The notes beneath the pieces were generated by a model. That model was not told the DNA's origin. It saw only the letters and a program-made list of their open reading frames with translations, and did not search any database. 26,238 nt of DNA from Chondrus crispus (Eukaryota; Rhodophyta; Florideophyceae; Gigartinales; Gigartinaceae): NCBI RefSeq assembly GCF_000350225.1, contig NW_005178563.1:1-26238 (forward strand), in the 5' to 3' direction. Positions 1-8,847 of this stretch are shown here, one piece after another. The position numbers and the translations under genes are program-made. The stretch's first letter is position 1, and every line of letters starts with the position of its first letter.

Positions 1-244
1 AAAGCTCTAGAGGATTTAGGGAGCACAGGAGGAAAGGAAACGGGACTACGATTCGCATATATATAGGGAAATGGCAATACACACTTGAGAAGTATCGTGG
101 TTCCACGTGAAAAAACCGCGGCAAATTCAAATCAGAGTACAACAGTGTTGCGGGCCATGTGGGTATCCGTGTCTGTGTGTGTCGTCACGTGTTCGTTTTT
201 GGGCCACTTCAGGATGTCGATTCTCTGATAAATCTGTTCTGGTC

Positions 245-1218
245 TCGAATGAGGTTTTCGGACAACGCGGATGAAATTGACGGAGGAAATGAGTCGTCGG
301 ATGGGGAAGGTGAAAATGGGCAATCTGGAGAAGACGTCGGGTGAAGCTGTCGATCAGAGTTTGCAAAGGTCGCAATTGCAAGTAGTACAGGGGGGGAGGG
401 TGGGCAAGGGCATTCTGTCTGAAAAGTCGAAAGACGGAAGGTTGAAGAGGAGAGCGGACTTTGCAGGACGAGGTGGAGACGGAAGCAGTGAAGCTGCAGT
501 GAAGCTGGTTCGGACAGCGTAGAAGAAGATGACGTGAGCGGCGAGGAGGGAGATGATTGCAGTGTAGTGTAGGGTCTTCAGTAGAATTCAAGAACCAGTC
601 CCCGAAGCACGGCGAAGCCGCAAATGATTCATCCGACGAAAGCGGCAGTTCTAGTGAAGACAAAAATGAGGATGCCGCAGCGAACTTGAAGATGTCATTG
701 TCGCTATCAACAGCCGTCGCAAAGTACATTTACAAGAAAGATACGAAGAGATCTCAGGATGGAGGAAATGTCAGCGAGGAGGACGAGTCTGATGTCGAAG
801 GCTGTAGTCCAGAAGAAGATAATAATTTTTTTCTCACCAAAGCGGAGGAGAAGGCATGCCGAAACCGGGAACAAGAACGAATTGCTGTTCCCGACAAGCG
901 TACTTGACGAGATAACACGTTTAATCCTGAATGCCGGGAAAAATTGGATCTCTAATAAAAAATTGTGTGGCCGCCCTAGACGGCAACGTGTCGGAACTGG
1001 CCAGTGCAATATATGCGCTGGAGAATTGCAGAACGACGAGGACGACGACAGTGTGATAGGCCGGAATTTGGAGGATGTTGAAACCGGACATGGTCATCGG
1101 GCGAAGGCACCTCCAGTAGTTTTCAAACGAAACTGGAGAAGAAAGCAACTCGGACGGTGACATTGATGATTTCGGTAGACGGAAAGTCCAGCAGAAAGAA
1201 GAGTTGAATACTGAATGA
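245..1218 (+). pseudogene. decayed Asp/Glu/Ser-rich coding region
   Basis: No intact frame is present, but short stretches in different plus-strand frames all encode the same kind of acidic, serine-rich peptide. They lie near 270-344 (ends GENGQSGEDVG), 508-572 (GSDSVEEDDVSGEEGDD), 557-907 (DSSDESGSSSEDKNEDAA), 1018-1080 (ELQNDEDDDSVIGRNLED) and 1144-1218 (NSDGDIDDFGRRK, then a stop). Such a run of acidic pieces that switch frame suggests one acidic nuclear-type protein broken by several indels, or the exons of an intron-containing gene. Between the acidic blocks there are basic stretches (KRRRRHAETG; RPRRQRVGTG). I recognise no family. Chance translation of a purine-rich strand is the main alternative. 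Confidence 0.33.
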
Positions 1219-2691
1219 GATAAGCGAGACGGCTGCTCCGAGCGGGAAAAGAGAGGCGTAGACAACGAATAAAGTGTTCCGTTGAACTGACATACACGTT
1301 CCTTCAGAAGGGGATTAGGGGCTAGCTGCCGGATCGTGGTTGATTTCTTGCGACGCGGACTTTAAACACCGCCTGCTCCGTTGTTGCTAGCTTGCGATAT
1401 GAGGAATACCTGCGTGTTGGAAATCTTTGTGTCGAGGCCAATGTAAGCATTTCTGTTGCCGGCTTGGTCGCAATGAAGTTCCACAAAGTCATCTTAGCAA
1501 CAATCGGTTCCCCAATACATATAAAATGGATCCTCCATATCTGGGAAATGTCCTTTGCTACTCTCCTGTACAGCAGTGATGCTAAAGATCCGGCATGCAC
1601 GCCATCTGGTACAGCCTCAGCGCCCCTAAAAAAAAGTCGCCGAAGACTGGATCGCAGAAACGGCCATGCCAGAGACGCCTTCCTTTTCCTTGATCTGTGC
1701 GAAAACGTTCGCATGAAGACGTAAGCCCCTTTCACTGTTACGCACCGTTTGCAAGCTCTCCTATACGATGGCGTACATCAAAAGTACGAGGCGGTGTCGC
1801 GGAAGAATTTGTGCATGCCTCAAGTTCATCGCCTCTGAAACGTTCTTCATATCCGTATTCAACCAATAGAAGCACTGTGCACCTCCCAATGCGGCGCCAA
1901 CCATAAACACATCGAGGCGGGAATGTAGTGTCATCTCGACTGCTAATCTGAGAGTGAACGTTTGACGGAGCAGGGGTTGTCAGTGGGCATGAAAGGGGCT
2001 GGGGACTGGGGACTGCTGTTGCCAGGCTTGCCACAGGGTTCATCAAAAATGTGAGCAGAGTTTATACAGTAATACATATCCCTTTCTTGCAGAGGTTGAA
2101 CATCACTGTCCGTTGTCACTACACAGGACAGCACCGTAGCACTTTTCAGAGTGGAAAATGTCCATCTTCAAACACCTTTAGCCATAACTTCTTTAAGATT
2201 GAATGGATGAAGATTTATGAGCACTGGACATAGTTTGAGTTCAGTTCCGAATGCCAAACGCTGGATATGAGAAGGAGATCTGTTCAGCTTCTACAGACGC
2301 GTACAGCAGTTAACGGGAGCCCCGTTTCGTTGTACTGGATATTTTTTAAGTTACTCTTTCTCGCCAGAACTCAGTAAGAATGTATTATTTCCATTGAATT
2401 GAGAGTCATTCTCTGGATAACTGAGACAGTAACCAAGGTCATTACGCGACGCAGAATACCACAATCACGCTGCCGATCTATTTCAGGACAAGGGCAGACG
2501 ATGTTGAACGATTACAGCGTCAAAACGTATGTGAATGCAAATGGGGATGTGAGCTTGCCTGGATAGGAGGTTTGTTGGCGTTGGTTGGCTTCACTGAGCC
2601 ACCGTTAATGAGGGGAGTGGATTCAGCCTGTTCTAGGTTGACTTTGGGGGAGGGCCCTGCGCAAAGGGAAGTCCCGTAATCCGGCGGTGCG
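1219..2691. other. stretch without a supportable gene
   Basis: Frames of up to about 110-137 codons exist on both strands between 1322 and 2046, but they overlap each other and none shows a motif I recognise. On the minus strand at 1920-1750, a frame reading VGAALGGAQCFYWLNTDMKN looks protein-like, and a T-run near 1628-1636 (plus-strand A-run) could be a slip site joining other pieces. This may be a second decayed gene, but I cannot identify it. From 2050 to 2690 I see nothing beyond unique sequence. Confidence 0.3.
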
Positions 2692-3260
2692 GAAACGTGA
2701 TGATGACGTCATGCCCTGCAGTCTGCAGGGCATGACTCTGTATTGGGCGACCAATGATAAAAAGGGGATAAAATAGCAAAGAAAATATTTGAAATATACA
2801 AACACTGATCGCATTTGATTTGAAACATATAATTCATATTATGGTTTCATCGAACACGTCTTGTCGCGGGGGGCAGAAACGTGGTTATACAGTGTACAAA
2901 GAAAGACTGGCGTAGGGCGATCATTGAGAAAAGGGGATAAATTATCGAAGAAAAACAGTGGAAAAACATGAACAAAAACTGTACGCATGTGATTTAGGAC
3001 GTACCGTATATTTTCATAATCAATTTGAATCCAACACGTCACACGCCGCCTGGAAACAAGATGACTACGTTGTGCTCTGTAGAGCATGACGTCCTTGTTA
3101 CTAGAGAAAGTTTTGGAATAATAAAAATAATGGCAACATTATATTGGTATATATATCAAATATTTTTCAAAAATACTACACGAACAAAGGCTGTACGATT
3201 TTCATTGAGGGCATATATTTTCATCACCAATTCGAACATTACACGTCATCCCGCATTATA
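2692..3260. repeat. degenerate satellite, about 190-bp period, 3 units
   Basis: A GAAAC-containing landmark recurs at 2692, 2876, 3053 and 3261, giving units of 184, 177 and 208 bp. Each unit also repeats, in the same order: a GGCGAyCAnTGA/AAAAGGGGATAAA block, a GAACAAAnnCTGTACG-type block, a TATATTTTCAT block and an AACACGTC/TACACGTCA block just before the next landmark. The copies are too diverged for a simple recent duplication. The period is close to nucleosome-repeat length. No coding potential is evident. Confidence 0.55.
2708..2736. repeat. perfect 13-bp inverted repeat
   Basis: The arms GTCATGCCCTGCA and TGCAGGGCATGAC are separated by three bases. The palindrome sits at the start of the first satellite unit, where a TGACGTCA site overlaps its left edge. 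It could be a hairpin or a binding site. Nothing around it indicates a terminator role. Confidence 0.5.
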
Positions 3261-4191
3261 GAAACATGATTACTACGTCATGGTCATTCATTTACTGAAC
3301 GCGGTTGTGCAGTCGTACTGCGTACTGCTGATGCTTTAAAATTTATTATTAAGGGATGAGCCACCGCCCTCAACGGACAATTAAAAAATTAAAAAAACCA
3401 GTTGGCATAAACTAGGCGCACTGCAAACAGAATACAAATCCTATTGGGGCGCCAATATGCCTATGCCCTTGCGTATTATTCGAAGGACTGGTTCATGCAG
3501 GAATTAAAAAAACAGAACTATCCCACACATACCAGCTGATATGAGTGAATGTATTAAATTATCAAACTAAATGTAAGAATCACAACAATTTCACTTCTTT
3601 TAACTTTACAATGTTACGGTAGAGGAATGTAGTTACAATTATAGAACTTTACGACAAAATATCTTGTATGAACGAATAAGATCCGCCATTTATGTAAAAG
3701 GTGTATCACGTTTGTTCAACATACGTGTAGGGGTTGAAGGAAGGGAAAATGTTCACACGCTACATACCACTACCCTGACGTAACATGGGGATTACATGTG
3801 CAGCATGAACTTGGAGGATTTTGATCCACATTTTCCGGATGAGAAACTGCCATGGCTACGCATAAACGTGCCAACCAAGCACATTGTAACGTGATCTCAA
3901 CTGGGAAGATGTATCCCTACCAAAGCTGCAGTAGGGTAAAAAGCCGCAAAGAAAGAACTTCCATGATACCCCTTAATACGTACGTGCAGAACACTCTCAA
4001 GTATAGTAGGAAATGCATGAACTGCAGCAAGGTGTATACCAACCCAACTAAAACCATCACTAATGTTTTGACAATCTCCAACGTACAATGTCATGCAGAG
4101 GCGTACTTTCTACAGCAATAACGTAGAACAACCACCGCAAGCACTTGAAAGCTGCCAAAATGCAGAGTCACGTCCATTGACACAGCCTGCA
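3261..4191. other. stretch without a supportable gene
   Basis: This is AT-rich unique sequence. An 89-codon plus frame (3852-4121) and a 65-codon minus frame (4094-3897) overlap each other and have no recognisable motif. I see no RNA gene, clear repeat or promoter. Confidence 0.3.
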
Positions 4192-4402
4192 TTTAGTTCT
4201 GGCGTCAGTTCCCGCGGAACGATACGTTTTTGGCACATGTCAGGATCGATACGTAATGACAAAAAACGTATAGGTGGTTTACCAGGTTTAGGTTGAGATT
4301 GGGTTTAGGTGGTTTACCTATGTTTAGTTCTGGCGTCAGTTCCCGCGGGACGATACGTTTTTGGCACATGTCAGGATCGATACTTAATGACAAAAAACGT
4401 AT
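4192..4402. repeat. 80-bp direct repeat in two copies (4192-4271, 4323-4402)
   Basis: The two copies are 131 bp apart and differ at only two positions that I can see. Each carries ACGATACGTTTT near its left end and the reverse motif AAAACGTAT at its right end, so each copy is itself a potential hairpin. In the second copy the right motif is complete (to 4405). The first copy is cut at CGTATAGG. This looks like a recently duplicated small inverted-repeat element. Confidence 0.75.
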
Positions 4403-4761
4403 CGTCCAGGCCTGATTCGACGTATGTGCGATTTTGGTACTGTCTACGGTATATGGCCCAAAACGTATCGTGCCGGGCGGTTTTAACGGCGACAGTTTTC
4501 TGGTGGGACGATACGTTTTAGGCCGATTTACACGGCGGCACCCCCATACGCGCTGTATTGGCAACATTGCTGTTGGGAATTTCTGACTAAAATTTTGCCG
4601 ACGGCGGCGCACAGCCAATAAAATGTCAGTGCGCAAAATTTAGTTTTTGCCGTGTGCGATTAGAGGCGCATGAGCAATATTATTAACTTCATATTTTATA
4701 ACGTACCGTGTCCCTCGTCTGGCAAGATTGTCAGATGCCCAAAACGTATCGTGCTGGGTGG
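4219..4761. repeat. cluster of AAAACGTATCGT motifs in both orientations
   Basis: Six complete copies of the 12-mer lie within about 530 bp: ACGATACGTTTT at 4219-4230, 4350-4361 and 4508-4519, and AAAACGTATCGT at 4394-4405, 4460-4471 and 4741-4752. Positions 4455-4524 form an inverted repeat whose arms begin GGCC(C/T)AAAACGTATCGT. Positions 4457-4480 and 4738-4761 share a longer direct match, in which the 12-mer is followed by GC(C/T)GGG(C/T)GG. The arrangement suits terminal inverted repeats of nested miniature transposons (MITEs). A protein-binding cluster is the alternative. Confidence 0.6.
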
Positions 4762-4945
4762 GGCAATTACAGCAGGCAGATTTAGTGGCAGGGCCTTATA
4801 CTGCACTGACGGCGTCGCAGTGCGCATGTACGAGTTACACAATAAGGCGGCGTAATTTATGTCCTGAACATCAAAGCTTTCAAAGTTATTTACTGCGCGA
4901 AATTGAAAAGCGCCGTATGCCGGTTTCGATGATCGTTGCCTCAAC

Positions 4946-5463
4946 GACGCATTTTGGACGGGTGTGTCAGAGATTCGTTGGGGAGGGATGCGCGCACGAT
5001 GCGTTCTGGAGAGGTGCGTCTAGGATGCGAGCTGAGGGGGTGCGAGAATGATGCGTTGGAAGGGGTGCCAGAATGCTACGTTAGAGAGGGGTGCGCTCGT
5101 GATGTGTTCTATAGGGGTGCGCTCATCATTCGTTTTAGAGGGATGCCAGAATGATACGTTCGAGAGGGGTGCGCCCACGACGCGTTCTAAGGGGGTGCGA
5201 GATTGATGCGTTCGGGAGGAGTGCGCCCATGATGCGGTCTAGAGGGGCGCGAGAACAATGCATTTTGGAAGGGTGCAAGAATGATACGTTCGGGACGGGT
5301 GCGCCCACGATGCGTTCTGAAGGGGTGCGAGAATGATACGTTCGAGAGGGGTGCGCCCATGATGCGTTCTGGAGGGGCGCGAGAACGATGCGTTTTGGAA
5401 GGGTGGGAGAATGATACTTTGGAAAGGGCTACTGGCAAGACGCGTCCTGCAAGGGGCCTGAAC
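4946..5463. repeat. 26-bp minisatellite, 20 units
   Basis: Units of 26 bp (two are 25 bp, total 518 bp) follow the pattern GAT(G/A)CGTTC, a G-rich middle, GGGGTGCG, then either AGAAT or CCCAC/CCCAT. Unit types alternate. Units near 5205-5334 and 5335-5438 line up as a higher-order repeat of five units (130 bp). Because 26 is not a multiple of three, long frames cross the array on both strands in several registers; these are artefacts of the repeat, not genes. The unit core GATACGTT is shared with the 12-mer cluster just upstream. Confidence 0.85.
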
Positions 5464-5796
5464 GGTGCGTTTGCATGTTTCTTTTCTGTTTCAGCTACTT
5501 CTGTAGTAGATGGCCGTTACGAAAGCACAAGTGTAAATTTTGTGGGGTTGTTTGTGTAGTGGAGAAACAGCAAAACGGCACAATTGGTGAGCATAGCAGT
5601 TGGATATGGCGCGACGTAGAAGATGTATAAATGAATGATTCAACAAAAACGGCGGGTAGTGATCGCACGGGCACATGGAAATGTGAGGATCGCTGTGACA
5701 TGTGAATGGTTCCGTTTTCGAGAAGATTGAAGCTTTCTATCGTTGAGAGTTTATTGAAAATGTGGTCCTAATACTGCAGTATGTGGATATCGAAAA
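5464..5796. other. 3' flank of the helicase gene
   Basis: Unique sequence lies between the minisatellite and the helicase stop codon. The short frames here overlap on both strands and have no motif. It presumably holds the minus-strand 3' untranslated region. I see no unambiguous polyadenylation signal that I would call. Confidence 0.3.
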
Positions 5797-8700
5797 CTAC
5801 TGGCAGTCCAGTTGGAGAAGACCTTGATGTATGGCCCAAGCCAGTGGGAGCCATATTGTCAGAGGCATATCGTCGTTATTCTCGTCAGCGGACTCTATGG
5901 ATGCATCCGAGAAGATGACGGCTAAGTCCTTCTCAGTGACCCGGGCCGGGCGGTCACGGAGAACGGAGTTGAAGCGGCAAAGGATTTCGGAAGGGAACAA
6001 GTTTTCAGCGATCTGTTGCTGGAAAGACTTCATTCGCCAAAGGTTCCAGGCGAGTGATATCATAGGACGTAGATCGCAACGACCGTATTGGCCGAATGTG
6101 GGGTGAAGTGGTTGGCCAAGGCAGTGCGAGAGGCGGCAATCATAGCACTTGAGAGGGACTTTTCTTGGGACGGGGCAAGACGGGACGAAATGGGTCGTAG
6201 AGAAACAGGCATAGCAGCTTCTTTCCATGAATGGACAGTCATTCTGAGGATGTTCCGTACCGGAACGGCGGGGAGAAGCGTGGCATAAGAGACACGTCGT
6301 CTTGGTTAGGAAGAGGAATTGAGTTACTAAATGAACCGTGGATTCGGTGTCAATTGCCTGGAAGTGACTAAATGGCAACGATAGGGGAGGTGACGGGGAA
6401 GGCAAAGGGTTTGTGGGAACATTAGGTTGGGTTTGGCGCGCCATACTGGGAGAAGTTCGTAAGCTCTTGAATGAATTTCTTCCCGATGGTGGAAGTGATG
6501 CGGGCCGTTTGCCCGAAAGGACTTGCTTCAAAGATGGTGACGCCGTCGGAAGTGACCGTGGACGGACTGGAAATGGTGCTTGCTGCATTGAAGGTGATGC
6601 TGAAGGCAGCAAGCGTTCACTTGATTGTTGTGGGGAGAAGCTAAGGATTCTTCGAACTGGAGGGGCTGGAGGGGGGTTGGTTGGAGCGGATTGCTCAAGC
6701 AAGAGAAGCATTTCATCGAAGTTGTGCTGCGTGGATGTGGTGGCTCCGATTTGGTTTTGCCGTTGAGGCTCGAGATGGTTTTGATTTTGATCTTGATGTG
6801 GAGGTGGCAACTGCGATTGCGATGGTGTGGTGGGAAGCGAATGTTGCTGAGACTGGGATTGCGAATTTGCATCCCAAGGTCTAGAGGTATCCGGTGTGTG
6901 AAATTGTGAACTCTGAGGGGTGTGCGGTGCATTGGTTGGCTGGGAGGGGAACATAGATCTGCAAACATCGCACCAGACTGCGTGCTTGTCGAAGCGACAG
7001 ACACCAGAGACTTGGCCATCCATGGCTGTGTAAAGTGCATCTTTGCGGCAATCCGTGGTATTGAGGACCCAATTCATCATCTCGTTTCGGTTCGTTACTG
7101 CGAGATCATTTTGGTCAATGTTGCCCTTTTTGAGAAGGGAGGTTTCGAAGCTCTTATTGTACTGGGTTGAGTTTAGGACGAAGACGAATGCGTGGTGTCC
7201 GTCGCGTCCAGACCGGCCACTCTCCTGTGCAAAGTCGACGAGGCTTCTTGCGGCGCCAAGATGAACTGTTGCTCGAACATCTGGAACATCTATTCCGGTA
7301 CCGAAGGCGGACGTACAAACCATAATACGGAACAGAGTTGAAGGTACGAGGTCCTTGGTTTTTATGATGTCGTAGAGCTCTTCGTTTGCTGTCCAGTCGT
7401 TGTGGGCCTTTTCGCGAGCTTCTTTAGTGAGGCCGGCATGATATATGAGCGGCTCGACTGCGATGCGTTGATTGGAGTGGGCAACACTTCCTTGTGCATA
7501 TGCGGCCGTCAGGGCTTTGTGGAAAGAAGTTGTTTCTTGGCGGGTCAGGGCGAAAGCGATGATTCTATATATTTTGGGCAACGGCTTTGGGGCGTTGGTG
7601 CAATCGAGGAAGTGCTGATGCAGAAAGCTTACTGCATTCATCTTCATGACTTCTTGTGCGGTGGCAAAGGAGCCTTCAGGAGTGCGAGTGTTTAGGCCCG
7701 GGTCAGAGTCGTCACTGAAGGTATGAACAACAAACTCGAGATTCCTTCTTTGAGAAGGCATTGAGAAAAGGAAGGCTGTGTTAATGCCGTGGCGCTCTAG
7801 AATGATTCTTCTCTCGCAGGGTGGGACGGTGGCACTGAGGAGTACACGAGGGACTGACTTTGGGATGATAGAAAGGGATCGACGCAAAAACTTCAATTCA
7901 GGGCGGAAATGATGCCACATGGCTGTGAGATGAGCCTCATCAATGACTACTCGAGCGAGCCTGTTAGTATCCATAAGTCGAACAACCAGCTCTTTGAAAG
8001 ACGGCCGCGACAACTGTTCGGCCGTGAAGATGTAGAGGTCGGCAAATTCCAGTGATCCTTGTCCATTCGCGCAATGTGATGCGAGTAGGGCGAAGTTTGT
8101 CGCGCGCCTCATGTACTCCGATACAAGGGCCTTGAGGGGAACGACTACGATAGTGGACTTGATATTCTTTTCCATGAAAGCTGGTAGAAGGACTGCCATA
8201 GACTTGCCTGATGCGGTGGGCATCAGTACGAGGGAGTTGTTCTGCGACGCGGACACAGTGGCTGTGACAGCAAACTGCGTTTGAGACATGAATTCCGCAG
8301 ATTTAGAACGTGTGGCCTTTTTGAGAGCGGACAGTAGAGGCCTGACGAGGGGAGGGAGGATATGGTTCGGGGGGTTATCGAGGCGAATACTGTGATTGGA
8401 GTGGGACCCTACAGCGAAAGTGTTGGGGAATTTGAGAGCAGAGGGGTTTGGCTGCAGTTGTTGCAGTTCGTTTGCTGTGCTTCCGTTGAGAGCATGAAGG
8501 AGGGGTTTCGGTTGATGAACCTGGAAGACAGGCTGCGGCTCATGTTGGGATAGCGAGGTCACTCGAGACTGGAGTTGCTGTGAATGTTGGAGGGGGAGCG
8601 GTTGTGAAGAAGCGCGGTCACTATAAAATGACGGCAGCTTCAGATGGCGGTGCCATTCATGGGAGAATTGGCGTTGCTTTGTTAGCGTGGCGGCGGGACA

Positions 8701-8847
8701 GTCGGGCATTAGCGAGGTAGTTCGTCCGTAGTGTTTGTGGGCGATAGAGGAGGTATGCGCAGCTTGTTGGTGTCCGGCTGTGGTGTGTTCTGCCAATATG
8801 TCATTCATGCTGCTGTGGAGCTTATTCTGACATATAAGCGGAACCAT
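5797..8847 (-). CDS. RecQ-type helicase, C-terminal part of a telomere-linked helicase
   Basis: This part encodes the ATP-dependent DNA-unwinding engine. Counting from the ATG at 8847 (1016 aa), the RecQ motifs appear in order: MPTASGKS (Walker A, 209-216), VVPLKALV (Ia), VIDEAH (DEAH box, 303-306), LLSATVPP (III), TSAFGTGIDVPDVR (V) and QESGRSGRDG (VI, 541-550). A RecQ zinc site follows (Cys600, Cys617, Cys626, Cys629). Next is a Gln/Ser/Pro-rich linker (about 640-830) and a Cys-rich tail with zinc-knuckle-like Cys at 852, 855, 871, 878, 881, 891, 901, 904 and 909. The ATG is probably not the true start: the frame is open back to 8982 and those extra codons (QTFLFANNGQRFSPARVTKV, RQF) continue the family homology of the upstream frame. 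Subtelomeric RecQ-like helicases of this kind are known in fungi. The function is likely telomere or subtelomere recombination, which is inferred. Confidence 0.88.
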   Translation of the reverse strand: MVPLICQNKLHSSMNDILAEHTTAGHQQAAHTSSIAHKHYGRTTSLMPDCPAATLTKQRQFSHEWHRHLKLPSFYSDRASSQPLPLQHSQQLQSRVTSLSQHEPQPVFQVHQPKPLLHALNGSTANELQQLQPNPSALKFPNTFAVGSHSNHSIRLDNPPNHILPPLVRPLLSALKKATRSKSAEFMSQTQFAVTATVSASQNNSLVLMPTASGKSMAVLLPAFMEKNIKSTIVVVPLKALVSEYMRRATNFALLASHCANGQGSLEFADLYIFTAEQLSRPSFKELVVRLMDTNRLARVVIDEAHLTAMWHHFRPELKFLRRSLSIIPKSVPRVLLSATVPPCERRIILERHGINTAFLFSMPSQRRNLEFVVHTFSDDSDPGLNTRTPEGSFATAQEVMKMNAVSFLHQHFLDCTNAPKPLPKIYRIIAFALTRQETTSFHKALTAAYAQGSVAHSNQRIAVEPLIYHAGLTKEAREKAHNDWTANEELYDIIKTKDLVPSTLFRIMVCTSAFGTGIDVPDVRATVHLGAARSLVDFAQESGRSGRDGHHAFVFVLNSTQYNKSFETSLLKKGNIDQNDLAVTNRNEMMNWVLNTTDCRKDALYTAMDGQVSGVCRFDKHAVWCDVCRSMFPSQPTNAPHTPQSSQFHTPDTSRPWDANSQSQSQQHSLPTTPSQSQLPPPHQDQNQNHLEPQRQNQIGATTSTQHNFDEMLLLLEQSAPTNPPPAPPVRRILSFSPQQSSERLLPSASPSMQQAPFPVRPRSLPTASPSLKQVLSGKRPASLPPSGRNSFKSLRTSPSMARQTQPNVPTNPLPSPSPPLSLPFSHFQAIDTESTVHLVTQFLFLTKTTCLLCHASPRRSGTEHPQNDCPFMERSCYACFSTTHFVPSCPVPRKVPLKCYDCRLSHCLGQPLHPTFGQYGRCDLRPMISLAWNLWRMKSFQQQIAENLFPSEILCRFNSVLRDRPARVTEKDLAVIFSDASIESADENNDDMPLTIWLPLAWAIHQGLLQLDCQ

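Noticed and set aside
1392..2046. A possible transposase or transporter gene
   Set aside because: Some short pieces look protein-like on the minus strand, but they need several frame changes and no catalytic or family motif could be identified.
4205..4636. 143-codon minus-strand frame
   Set aside because: It reads through the duplicated 12-mer element twice, and its protein repeats itself for that reason. No motif is present.
5187..5438. Long frames across the minisatellite on both strands
   Set aside because: They are produced by the repeat itself; a 26-bp unit cycles through all three frames, so any stop-free unit gives long open frames.
4946..5463. CRISPR-like array of short regular repeats
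   Set aside because: The 26-bp units are head-to-tail without spacers, the copies are diverged, and the surrounding sequence is eukaryotic. It is a minisatellite.
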